Shown here: piece after piece, positions 1 through 8,043 of the stretch
How positions within the stretch are numbered: position 1 is the first letter of the stretch
How the letters are laid out: the number at the start of each line of letters is the position of its first letter
Origin: Pseudomonas frederiksbergensis
GTDB taxonomy: Bacteria > Pseudomonadota > Gammaproteobacteria > Pseudomonadales > Pseudomonadaceae
NCBI RefSeq assembly: GCF_035751725.1
Contig: NZ_CP142104.1
Location: 2,728,001-2,792,000, forward strand
Reading direction: 5' to 3'
Length of the DNA stretch: 64,000 nt
The notes under the pieces: model-generated
What the model was told of the DNA's origin: nothing
Database searches by the model: none
The model's input: the letters and a program-made list of their open reading frames with translations, nothing else
Position numbers and translations under genes: made by a program

Positions 1-849
1 ACGCGCAACCCACTGTTGTACACCTACGGCATGCCGCGCACCTTCACGCTCAAGGCTGTTCAGGGCCTGGGCGAGTTGCAGCACTTCCGGCACGTCAACG
101 ACACCGACACCATCCCCAGCGCGCCACCCGAAGCGGCGTTGGATAATTACCTGTACGACTTGTACGGCCCGTTGGGCACCACCCTGGGATTTACCTGGTC
201 GTTGCTTCAGCTAACGGCCAGCGCAGTGTTCAAACATGGCGATCCTTTTTGTCACCACGGCGAAATCGCCATGTTCTTCAGGGCCGAACAACACGTGCAG
301 GAACGTGGCTCGCAATACCCGGCCTATCGCAACAAGGATGGGCTCGGCGCGCCTTACTACACCACCATCGCTCGTCCCCTGCAGGAAAAGGCCAAGTTCT
401 ACCTCGTACCCAGCCTGAGCCCTGAGGACGACCAACAGGCCAAGCAGGCGCAAGAAGGCCTGATCGGCACGCTGCGACCGGGTGATCGGGCCCGTTATTT
501 CCCGCCCCACGGCAACCCCAAGAAGGGCCGACTGAGTGGCCTCGGCAACCATTTCATGAGCGAGTATCAACCCTACCTGCATAACCATCTGCTGGAGTCG
601 ATCAACCCCGAGCGGGAGCCCTTGATGAAGGAGCAGCTTGAGCGACAACGCTTCGAGCAGCAGATGCACGAGCATTACAGCCGCATCCACGAACACGAAC
701 GGGACCGTAACCGGGTCTTCCTGGGTTTGCAGGGTTTGCTGACCCAGGCCTTGGGCACCACACGGGAGGTCGAGGGCGGTATCGAGGCGTTACAGCGCTT
801 TGACGCCGTGGCCGACCCGAATACCTACTTTACGAAGACCTGGGGCTGA
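1..849 (+). CDS. Class-3 lipase, probable T6SS lipase effector (5' truncated by window edge)
   Basis: The reading frame is open from base 1, so the N-terminus and the nucleophile elbow (GxSxG) lie outside the window; 282 residues are visible. Visible residues 7-13 (YTYGMPR) match the strand before the acid residue of class-3 lipases. NDTDTIP at residues 33-39 carries the likely catalytic Asp, and CHHGE at 84-88 the likely catalytic His. The last 100 residues are charged and helical, with no family I recognise. Three lipoprotein genes, a PAAR gene and tss genes follow at once, which is the context of a Tle phospholipase effector delivered by VgrG/PAAR. The effector role is inferred from context; the lipase fold is supported by motifs. 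Confidence 0.75.
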   Translation, partial: TRNPLLYTYGMPRTFTLKAVQGLGELQHFRHVNDTDTIPSAPPEAALDNYLYDLYGPLGTTLGFTWSLLQLTASAVFKHGDPFCHHGEIAMFFRAEQHVQERGSQYPAYRNKDGLGAPYYTTIARPLQEKAKFYLVPSLSPEDDQQAKQAQEGLIGTLRPGDRARYFPPHGNPKKGRLSGLGNHFMSEYQPYLHNHLLESINPEREPLMKEQLERQRFEQQMHEHYSRIHEHERDRNRVFLGLQGLLTQALGTTREVEGGIEALQRFDAVADPNTYFTKTWG

Positions 850-877
850 GTCCGTCGACACGAGCAAGGAGTGGATC

Positions 878-1651
878 ATGATCAAGAAAATACCCATCGT
901 CATAGTGGCAATGCTCATCAGTCTCAGCGGTTGCGCCAAGGACTACGGCCTGGCGCCACCTGCGGACAGCGAAAAAGTGACGGTAACGGTAAAACTGCCC
1001 AAGGAGCTGACAAATGAAGTCATGCAGGTCGTTTACCGCTCCACCATCTGTACCTTCACCGACCACACTGCAATGGGCAAACCCTACCAACGTGACGAGT
1101 ATCAGCGAACTGATATATGGCCAGTGCGTCAAGGACAGAGTGATCTCTATCGAGCCGAGCTACCTATGGACGGTGGCGGCGCTTGCCAATGGCACTTGAG
1201 CAACGTGACCTTCGGCGTCGTTTATGCCGACCCGACTCGTTTTGGCGAGAGCGTGGTTGTTGGTGGCGGCGGCGGCATTGTGGTCATCTTCGATCACAAC
1301 AACTCTCCACGGGGAGGAGCAGACTTCAAGATCGATGGTGACTTAATGATCAAGAAGGATTACTACCCATGGTTAAAGGAAAACTTCCTAGACGGATATG
1401 TAAAGCGCATCAGTTTGGCAGGCGAAGCTAGTCTCTACCTCAAGTATCAAGCCCTACAGGCTCGGCAAGTATTTTTCGAACCCATACTGCATTCCAATTA
1501 CCTGGTCACCTCTGAAGGAACAAAAGTACATAAAGTCGGAAGCTTCATTAAATTCACCTACCCCGACGGCACCGTGGTGGCCGATGGTTCACATAATCCC
1601 GACCTGCGCAAGCTCCAAGCCATTCGCCTGGCTGCGGAGAACAAAAAATGA
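878..1651 (+). CDS. Lipoprotein, probable lipase immunity protein, paralogue 1
   Basis: 257 residues. An AAGGAG ribosome site at 866-871 supports the ATG at 878 over the longer frame that runs back into the lipase gene. The signal peptide ends in a lipobox (LSGC, lipidated Cys19) followed by Ala-Lys, which predicts outer-membrane anchoring facing the periplasm. The rest is beta-rich, with a Gly-rich stretch (VVVGGGGGIVVIFDHNN) and no enzyme motif. It sits 28 bp after the lipase gene and heads three tandem paralogues. Periplasmic lipoproteins next to T6SS lipases normally neutralise them, so immunity is the best guess. It is the most diverged of the three copies, mainly between residues 45 and 80 and near the C-terminus. 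Confidence 0.75.
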   Translation: MIKKIPIVIVAMLISLSGCAKDYGLAPPADSEKVTVTVKLPKELTNEVMQVVYRSTICTFTDHTAMGKPYQRDEYQRTDIWPVRQGQSDLYRAELPMDGGGACQWHLSNVTFGVVYADPTRFGESVVVGGGGGIVVIFDHNNSPRGGADFKIDGDLMIKKDYYPWLKENFLDGYVKRISLAGEASLYLKYQALQARQVFFEPILHSNYLVTSEGTKVHKVGSFIKFTYPDGTVVADGSHNPDLRKLQAIRLAAENKK

Positions 1652-2434
1652 AATCAGTTCTCCCGGTTATATTTATCACTTCGTTCGCGAGCCTCAGCGG
1701 CTGCGCCAAGGACTACAGCCTGGCGCCACCGGCGGACAGCGAAAAAGTGACGGTAACGGTAAAACTGCCCAAGGAGCTGAAAACCGAAACCATGTGGGTG
1801 ATGTATCGCTCGGCCGCTTGTAAGCGCATCAGCTATGGCGCTAGCGGCCAACGTACCGAACGGGATGGCCATAACTCCGTTTATAAAGAGTTCGAACGCC
1901 AGGGGCAGAGTGATATTTATCAAGTCGAACTACCCAAGGATGGGGGCGGAGCATGCCAATGGCACCTGGCCAATGTCACCTTCGGTGTTGCTTATGCCGA
2001 TCCCGCTCGCTTTGGTGAAAACGTAATCCCAGGAGGAGGCGGTGGCGTGGTGGTAATTTTTGACCACAACAACTCTCCACGAGGAGGCGCTGACTTCAAA
2101 GTAGATGGAGACTTAATAATACAAAAAAATTATTACCCATGGGTGAGCGAGGCATTTTTAGGGGGGTATAAAAAACACATCAGTCTATTAGGTGAAGGGC
2201 ATTTATATCTTAAATATCAGGCACTGCAAGCTCAGAAAATATATTTCGAACCTATCTTGCACACCAACTTCATGCTGCGCTCTTTAGGGGTCAAGGAGAA
2301 AAAAGAGGGCAACAACATTGCATTCACCTTCCCCGATGGAAGTGTTTGGGCTGATGGCCGCCTGGACTCGAAGTTTCAGAAGCTCCAAGCCATTCGCCTG
2401 GCTGCGGAGAACAAAAAATGAAATCAGTTCTCCC
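1611..2434 (+). repeat. Identical junctions of the tandem lipoprotein duplication (unit 770 bp)
   Basis: The 54 bases 1611-1664 recur exactly at 2381-2434, an offset of 770 bp. They cover the end of one copy, the ATGA overlap and the start of the next. A second shared block lies in the first 100 bp of each gene, from the lipobox to the segment encoding EKVTVTVKLPKEL, and is nearly identical in all three. The pattern points to unequal crossing-over or gene conversion keeping the N-terminal parts uniform. Confidence 0.85.
1648..2421 (+). CDS. Lipoprotein, probable lipase immunity protein, paralogue 2
   Basis: 257 residues. The ATG overlaps the stop of paralogue 1 (ATGA), implying translational coupling. 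Lipobox LSGC with Cys19. The first 25 mature residues are almost identical to the other two copies, while residues around 47-75 (region containing RISYGASGQRTER) differ from paralogue 1 but match paralogue 3. The 3' part is noticeably A/T-rich for this genome (near 2110-2240), which fits horizontally acquired effector-immunity DNA. Periplasmic immunity against the upstream lipase, or against a related lipase not encoded here, is inferred. Confidence 0.72.
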   Translation: MKSVLPVIFITSFASLSGCAKDYSLAPPADSEKVTVTVKLPKELKTETMWVMYRSAACKRISYGASGQRTERDGHNSVYKEFERQGQSDIYQVELPKDGGGACQWHLANVTFGVAYADPARFGENVIPGGGGGVVVIFDHNNSPRGGADFKVDGDLIIQKNYYPWVSEAFLGGYKKHISLLGEGHLYLKYQALQAQKIYFEPILHTNFMLRSLGVKEKKEGNNIAFTFPDGSVWADGRLDSKFQKLQAIRLAAENKK

Positions 2435-3191
2435 AGTTGTATTTGTCACTTCGTTCGCGAGCCTCAGCGGTTGCGCCAAGGACTACAGCCTGGCGCCACC
2501 GGCGGACAGCGAAAAAGTGACGGTAACGGTAAAACTGCCCAAGGAGCTGAAAACCGAAACCATGTGGGTGATGTATCGCTCGGCCACTTGTAAGCGCATC
2601 AGCTATGGCGCCAGTGGTCAGCGTACCGAGCGGGACGGTCACAACTCCGTTTATAAAGAGTTCGAACGCCAAGGACAGAGCGATCTTTACCAAATTGAGC
2701 TGCCGAAAGATGGGGGCGGTGCATGCCAATGGCATCTGGCCAATGTCACCTTCGGTGTTGCTTATGCCGATCCCGCTCGCTTTGGTGAAAACGTAATTCT
2801 TGGAGGAGGCGGTGGAGTTGTGGTGATCCTTGACCACAACAACTCTCCACGAGGAGGAGCTGACTTCAAAATAGATGGAGACTTAACGATACAAAAAGAT
2901 TATTACCCATGGGTGAGCGAGGCATTTTTAGGAGGATATAAAAAACACATCAGCCTATTAGGTGAAGGGCGTTCATACCTTAAATATCAGGCGCTGCAAG
3001 CTCAGAAAATATACTTCGAACCCGTCCTGCACTCCGATTTCGTGCTTCGTTCAACCGAGCCCAAGGAGAAAAAAAAGGGCAACTACATTGCATTCACCTT
3101 CCCCGATGGAAGTGTTTGGGCTGATGGCCGCCTGGACTCGAAGTTCCAAAAACTCCAAGCCATTCGCCTGGCAGCGGAGAACAAAGAATGA
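2418..3191 (+). CDS. Lipoprotein, probable lipase immunity protein, paralogue 3
   Basis: 257 residues, again starting with an ATGA overlap. It is very close to paralogue 2 along its length. Most differences cluster in one C-terminal stretch (residues about 205-225, FVLRSTEPKEKKKGN against FMLRSLGVKEKKEGN), which could be the surface that sets specificity. Lipobox LSGC with Cys19. The stop is followed by a 74-bp gap before the PAAR gene. Identical lengths and repeated junctions show that this copy arose by tandem duplication. The immunity role is inferred from position. Confidence 0.72.
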   Translation: MKSVLPVVFVTSFASLSGCAKDYSLAPPADSEKVTVTVKLPKELKTETMWVMYRSATCKRISYGASGQRTERDGHNSVYKEFERQGQSDLYQIELPKDGGGACQWHLANVTFGVAYADPARFGENVILGGGGGVVVILDHNNSPRGGADFKIDGDLTIQKDYYPWVSEAFLGGYKKHISLLGEGRSYLKYQALQAQKIYFEPVLHSDFVLRSTEPKEKKKGNYIAFTFPDGSVWADGRLDSKFQKLQAIRLAAENKE

Positions 3192-3227
3192 AGCCGCTTG
3201 TTCCCGTTCTGCTTGAAGCAAGCTCAA

Positions 3228-3242
3228 TTAGTTATTAACTAA
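3228..3242. promoter_or_regulatory. Perfect 15-base palindrome before the PAAR gene
   Basis: TTAGTTA-T-TAACTAA is a perfect inverted repeat around one T, 24 bp before the PAAR start in an A/T-rich gap. It could be an operator, or a weak processing hairpin separating the effector-immunity block from the structural genes. No T-run follows it, so it is not a classic terminator. Confidence 0.35.
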
Positions 3243-3265
3243 CCTTAGGAACAGGAGTTCTAAAT

Positions 3266-3532
3266 ATGTCACAAGGATTTGTTTTGCTGGGTGATAAAAC
3301 CACTCACAACGGAGAAGTCATCTCAGCTTCTTCCACGATGAGTATCAAAGGCAAACCCGTAGCGTTGGTCGGCGACAAGGTCCGCTGTCCGATACCGGGG
3401 CATGGGATCAATTCCATCGTCGAAGGCTGCGGGGAATGGGCCGAGAATGGTCGCCAGATGGTCGTCAACGGTTGCCGCAGCGAGTGCGGTTGCCAGTTGA
3501 TTTCCAGCGCACCCGATTGCGCGGTGGGCTGA
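3266..3532 (+). CDS. PAAR-domain T6SS spike tip protein
   Basis: 88 residues, essentially one PAAR domain with no effector extension. It starts with the typical GDKTTHNGEV segment and continues through KGKPVALVGDKVRCPIPGHG and a C-terminal Cys-rich part (GCRSECGCQ). PAAR proteins form the metal-stabilised cone that sharpens the VgrG spike and can carry effectors. An AGGAG ribosome site lies 8 bp upstream. Its position between effector/immunity genes and the unknown gene preceding tssM suggests it tips the VgrG that carries the lipase. Confidence 0.9.
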   Translation: MSQGFVLLGDKTTHNGEVISASSTMSIKGKPVALVGDKVRCPIPGHGINSIVEGCGEWAENGRQMVVNGCRSECGCQLISSAPDCAVG

Positions 3533-3535
3533 GCC

Positions 3536-4696
3536 ATGGGTTGGGATCGTCAGGCATCCGAAGTGGTGAAGGCCCCGGCACCTATCGTGCTAGGTCGCTG
3601 GGTATTTGGGGCAGGCGCGGCGGTGTTGGCGTCTGTTTTGCTGTTCCTCCTACATGCCGCCGAACATTTGCCGATATTGCAGACATTGAGCATCTGGGCA
3701 TTTTCCGGCTCGCCGTTGCTGGCTTGGGCATTGGCGTTCGGTGCCCGCGCCTATGCCTATGGTGGCGCGCTGAGTCATCACCAGTTCCTGCAAGCGGAGG
3801 CGCAAGATGCGCAACACGCCTGGCAGGACTGGGCGCATCGTTATATGGCTGTGCAGGCCAGTTGTGTGCTGTTGCCAGATCGCGTCTCTGCCAGCGTGGT
3901 CGTTCAAGATGGACTTAACGTGCCGCCTCGAACTGGACAGGCACGGCGCATTGCCGAGGTCCAGCAGCAGCCCCAACGGGCGCCCGCCGGACTGTCATTG
4001 CTATTGTCGGCGCTGGAGCCGGCCGCGCGAGTTTTGCCGGTAAGACAACCGTTGCGCGTCACTCTGCTGAGCGATATCGAGCCCGGGCAATACGCAGTGT
4101 TGCGCGAGGCATGGCATCAGATCTGGGTCAATGACATGGGATTGCCGGCGCCAGAGTCGGTCATCGTATCTGCTCAATTGTCATACCAGTGGATCGACGA
4201 GACGCTGAGGACCGGCAGTACCGCCATTGAGTTGATCCTGGTGTTGCAGCTACATGGCGAGTCGGCGTACTCGGACGGCTTGGCTGCCTTGCTGTTGTGT
4301 CCTGACAAGTTGGCGCTCGCATGGGAGCTGCCGGTAGTCGGTGGCTTATTGCGCCCCATGTCGCTGGATACCAACCGCTTGCCCCACGAACTACCGGTAT
4401 TTCTGCAATCCCAAACCGGAGCTCTTCGAGCGACTGGACTGCTGGCTGATGGTACCGACTGGCAGCCGTTGATGGGCCAGGTTTTCGCCGCCGGCGGTGC
4501 GCTGGGCGCTTCGCTCGAAGTAGGGCAGCAGTGGATTCAGCAGCGTCTGTGCGGAGTGACGGGGCCGTTCAGTCATTGGCTGACGGCAGCGTTGGGCGTG
4601 GAGATGGCCAGGCACCAACAACGTCCTTTGTTGCTCTTGGCCAAAGATGCATCAGGGCATTGGATCGGCACCGTGACGTCCGGAGAGATCGCATGA
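3536..4696 (+). CDS. T6SS-associated membrane protein of unknown function
   Basis: 386 residues. It starts 3 bp after the PAAR stop and its own stop overlaps the tssM start (ATGA), so it belongs to the structural operon. Two hydrophobic segments near residues 20-40 and 53-70 are followed by a roughly 300-residue soluble part with no catalytic motif I recognise. I recall proteins of this type between PAAR and tssM in related T6SS loci, but no function. Possible roles are membrane-complex accessory or effector loading factor; neither is shown by the sequence. Confidence 0.7.
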   Translation: MGWDRQASEVVKAPAPIVLGRWVFGAGAAVLASVLLFLLHAAEHLPILQTLSIWAFSGSPLLAWALAFGARAYAYGGALSHHQFLQAEAQDAQHAWQDWAHRYMAVQASCVLLPDRVSASVVVQDGLNVPPRTGQARRIAEVQQQPQRAPAGLSLLLSALEPAARVLPVRQPLRVTLLSDIEPGQYAVLREAWHQIWVNDMGLPAPESVIVSAQLSYQWIDETLRTGSTAIELILVLQLHGESAYSDGLAALLLCPDKLALAWELPVVGGLLRPMSLDTNRLPHELPVFLQSQTGALRATGLLADGTDWQPLMGQVFAAGGALGASLEVGQQWIQQRLCGVTGPFSHWLTAALGVEMARHQQRPLLLLAKDASGHWIGTVTSGEIA

Positions 4697-7600
4697 GGAC
4701 CTTCAGTAATTTATGGCGCCGAGCGGGTGCAGCGGTGTGGCTCATCACGCTGACTGCGCTTTCGGGATGGGCTATCTGGGTTTACGGCGAACGGGTTGGC
4801 TTAGTGGACGATGCCCACAAGCTGTTGGCTTTGTTATTGATCATGACCATGGCTGTGCTGGGGTATCTGGCACCTCTTTTACTGATCTATCTCAAGCGGC
4901 AGTTCCACCGTGAGCACGAGTTGGCGAATAAAGCGCGCCCTCATGAAGATGCGTATTTGGCGCTGCCCCCTCAATCAGGTTCTGAGCATTCGGAGCTGCG
5001 TAATTACCTCCGCCACCTATACGGCCCCCTCTGGCGCCACAAAACCCGCCTCCTGCTCATCGTCGGCGAACCCACGGAGATCACCGCCATCGCCCCGCAC
5101 CTGGCGAAGAAGAAATGGCTCGAAGGCCAGCGCACTGTGCTGCTTTGGGGCGGCAGCCTCCAGGAAACGCTGGAATGCCCACTGCTGGATCAGTGGCTCG
5201 GCCTGCGTCGTGGGCGCGCATTGGATGGCGTGGTCTGGGCGCTGACCCCGGAGCAAAGCGCCGATGCCGTGGCGCTGGACAAGGGGTTGCGGCATTTGCA
5301 GGAGCTGGCGCGGCGGGCACGTCGGCAGTTGCCGTTGCACCTGTGGCAGGTGTGCGAGAACGCATGGTCCCAGGAGGGTCGCGAAAGCCAGCCGGTGGGT
5401 TGTCTGTTGCCGGCCAAGGTGACGCCAGCGATGCTGGAGGATTGTCTGGAGGAGCTGGTCGAGCCGCTGCGTCACCAGGGCATTGCGCAGATGAAGCTCA
5501 AGAAGCAGATGCACCACGATTTCCTGCTGCGCTTGTCCCGGGATTTGCAGGCCAATGGCATCGCCCGTTGGCGGCAGGCGTTGGCACCGTTGTTGAGTGG
5601 TTTCAACCCTGGGTTGCTGCTGCGCGGGGTGTGGTTCAGCCAGCCGTTGCGCGCCACTGACAGTGGCGAGATCGAGCATTTCTGGTGGCCGGATCCGGCG
5701 TGGCATGGCGTGCAGCGCGACAAGGCCGTCGGCGCTCGCCTGGGCTGGCGTGCACCGCGAGTCGCCTACGGGCTGTTCCTGGGGTTGGCGGTGATGTGGG
5801 GCGCGGGAATGGTGCTGTCGTTCGTCAGCAACTGGGCGCAGATCGTCCAGGTGCAGGCCGTGTCGACGGCGTTGCAACAGGCATCGACCCCGGAGGCACA
5901 ATTGCTGGCGCTCAATGAGCTGGTCCACGTGCTGGCGCGCCTGGATCACCGCGCCGTATACGGTGCACCTTGGTATCAGCGCTTTGGCTTGAACCGCAAC
6001 CCCCAGCTGCTCGAAACGCTCTGGCCACGTTATGTCGAGGCCAATAAGCGCCTGGTGCGGGATCCGGCGGCGGCGCGCTTGCGCGAGCAGCTGGAGGCGT
6101 TGGTCAAGCTGGCGCCGGGCAGTCCCCAGCGCGTCGAGCGCTCGGCGGTTGCCTATGATCAGCTCAAGGCGTACCTGATGATGGCGCGCCCGGAAAAAGC
6201 CGAGGCGGATCTTCTGGTCAAGACGCTTGCCCATGCCGAACCCACCTGGGAGGGCGTGTCCCCCGCGCTCTGGCGAACGGTGGCGGCCAACGTCTGGCAG
6301 TTCTACGCCGAGCAACTGGCCGCGCACCCCGACTGGCGCATCGAGGCCGACCCTCGGTTGGTGGCGCAGGTGCGCCAGGCGTTGCTCGACCAGTTGGGCC
6401 AGCGCAACGCCGAGGCCAGCCTGTATCAACAGGTGCTGGACGACGCGGCCCAGCATTACCCGGCCCTGGGCCTGGCGCAAATGGTCGGCGACACCGAGGC
6501 TGCCGGGCTGTTTTCCAGCAAGGCCAGCGTGCCGGGGGTGTTCACACGCCAGGCCTGGGAGGGCCAGGTGCGCCGGGCCATCGACGAGATCGCCCAGGCG
6601 CGGCGAGAGGAAATCGACTGGGTGCTCAGCGACAGGCCCGGCGGGGTCGACGCCCGGTTGACGCCGCACGAGCTCAAGACGCGCCTGACCGAGCGCTATT
6701 TCCAGGACTACGCCAGCGCCTGGCTGGTGTTCCTCAACAGCCTGCGCACCCGTGAACCGAAAAGCCTGGACGCGGTGATCGACCAGCTGACGCTGATGGG
6801 CGATGTGCGTCAATCGCCGCTGATCGCGCTGCTCAACACCCTGGCCTATCAAGGGCAAGCCGGCACTCGCGCACCGGCCCTGAGCGACTCGTTGATGAAG
6901 TCCGCGCACAAACTGATCGGGCCGGACATGGCGCCGCTGATCGACCCACGGGTGGATTTTCCAGGTGGACCGCTGGACGCCACTTTCGGACCGCTGCTGA
7001 CCCTGCTCAAGGGCGGCACTGATAATTTGAACCTGCAGGCCTACCTCACCCAAGTGACCCGCGTGCGCCTGAAGCTGCAACAGATCAGCACCGCCAGCGA
7101 CCCCATGGAAATGACCCAGGCGCTGGCGCAAACCGTGTTCCAGGGCCGTGACATCGACCTGACCGATACCCAGTCCTATGGCCGGTTGATGGCGGCGAGC
7201 CTGGGCGCGCAATGGGCCGGCGTTGGCGAAATGCTGTTCGTGCAGCCGCTGGAACAGGCCTGGCAGCGGGTGCTGCAACCGTCGGTGGCGGGCCTTAACA
7301 GCCAGTGGCAGCGCTCGATCGTCGGGCATTGGAACGCGGCCTTCGCCGGGCGTTATCCGTTTGCCGCGACTGCCAGCGATGCTTCGTTGCCGATGTTGGG
7401 GCAGATGATCCGCGCCGACACGGGGCGCATCGAGCGCTTCCTGCACAGTCAGTTGAGCGGCGTGCTGCGCAAGGAGGGCAACCGCTGGGTGGCCGACCCG
7501 CGCCACGGCCGTGGCTTGCGGGTCAACCCGCAGTTCCTGGCGGCGGTCAATCAACTGAGCGACCTGGCCGACGTGCTCTACACCGATGGCGGCCTGGGGT

Positions 7601-8043
7601 TGAGCTTCGAACTGAGTGGCAAAGGTGTGCGCGATGTGGTGCAGACCACGTTCATCCTCAATGGCGAAAAACATGAGTACTTCAACCAGAAGGAACGCTG
7701 GCAGCGCTTCGGCTGGCCGGGGCGCAGCGATTATCCCGGGGTCAGCCTGACCTGGACCAGCGTCCACACCGGCGAGCGACTGTTCGCCGACTACGCCGGC
7801 ACCTGGGGGCTGATCCGCTTGCTGGAACAGGCCAAGTTCACGCCGCTGGACGATGGCGACAGCCGCTATCGCATGGTGCTCAAGGCCCCCGATGGCCTGG
7901 GCCTGACCTGGCACCTGCGCACCGAACTGGATGCCGGGCCGATGACGTTGCTCAAGTTACGCGGGTTTACGTTGCCGGGGCGGATATTTCTCACCGAGAA
8001 CGGGGCAGCGGCGTCCTATACGCACAACGAGGCTTTCGAATGA
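4693..8043 (+). CDS. tssM: Type VI secretion membrane-complex protein TssM (IcmF-type) without a Walker A motif
   Basis: 1116 residues from the ATG at 4693, which overlaps the upstream stop; a longer frame from 4531 runs through the previous gene and is rejected. Two N-terminal membrane helices (about 15-35 and 43-66) and a third near 356-378 give the usual IcmF topology, with a large periplasmic C-terminal half that contacts TssJ. Where NTP-binding TssM proteins have GxxxxGKS/T, this one reads LLIVGEPTEITAIAP (about residues 115-130), so nucleotide binding is unlikely. The stop overlaps the tssA start by four bases. TssM with TssL and TssJ forms the trans-envelope channel. Confidence 0.95.
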   Translation: MRTFSNLWRRAGAAVWLITLTALSGWAIWVYGERVGLVDDAHKLLALLLIMTMAVLGYLAPLLLIYLKRQFHREHELANKARPHEDAYLALPPQSGSEHSELRNYLRHLYGPLWRHKTRLLLIVGEPTEITAIAPHLAKKKWLEGQRTVLLWGGSLQETLECPLLDQWLGLRRGRALDGVVWALTPEQSADAVALDKGLRHLQELARRARRQLPLHLWQVCENAWSQEGRESQPVGCLLPAKVTPAMLEDCLEELVEPLRHQGIAQMKLKKQMHHDFLLRLSRDLQANGIARWRQALAPLLSGFNPGLLLRGVWFSQPLRATDSGEIEHFWWPDPAWHGVQRDKAVGARLGWRAPRVAYGLFLGLAVMWGAGMVLSFVSNWAQIVQVQAVSTALQQASTPEAQLLALNELVHVLARLDHRAVYGAPWYQRFGLNRNPQLLETLWPRYVEANKRLVRDPAAARLREQLEALVKLAPGSPQRVERSAVAYDQLKAYLMMARPEKAEADLLVKTLAHAEPTWEGVSPALWRTVAANVWQFYAEQLAAHPDWRIEADPRLVAQVRQALLDQLGQRNAEASLYQQVLDDAAQHYPALGLAQMVGDTEAAGLFSSKASVPGVFTRQAWEGQVRRAIDEIAQARREEIDWVLSDRPGGVDARLTPHELKTRLTERYFQDYASAWLVFLNSLRTREPKSLDAVIDQLTLMGDVRQSPLIALLNTLAYQGQAGTRAPALSDSLMKSAHKLIGPDMAPLIDPRVDFPGGPLDATFGPLLTLLKGGTDNLNLQAYLTQVTRVRLKLQQISTASDPMEMTQALAQTVFQGRDIDLTDTQSYGRLMAASLGAQWAGVGEMLFVQPLEQAWQRVLQPSVAGLNSQWQRSIVGHWNAAFAGRYPFAATASDASLPMLGQMIRADTGRIERFLHSQLSGVLRKEGNRWVADPRHGRGLRVNPQFLAAVNQLSDLADVLYTDGGLGLSFELSGKGVRDVVQTTFILNGEKHEYFNQKERWQRFGWPGRSDYPGVSLTWTSVHTGERLFADYAGTWGLIRLLEQAKFTPLDDGDSRYRMVLKAPDGLGLTWHLRTELDAGPMTLLKLRGFTLPGRIFLTENGAAASYTHNEAFE

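Noticed and set aside
5017..7914. 965-codon open frame on the minus strand
   Set aside because: Lies fully antisense to tssM, follows its codon phase, is rich in Arg/His/Gln/Leu and shows no family motif; a GC shadow.
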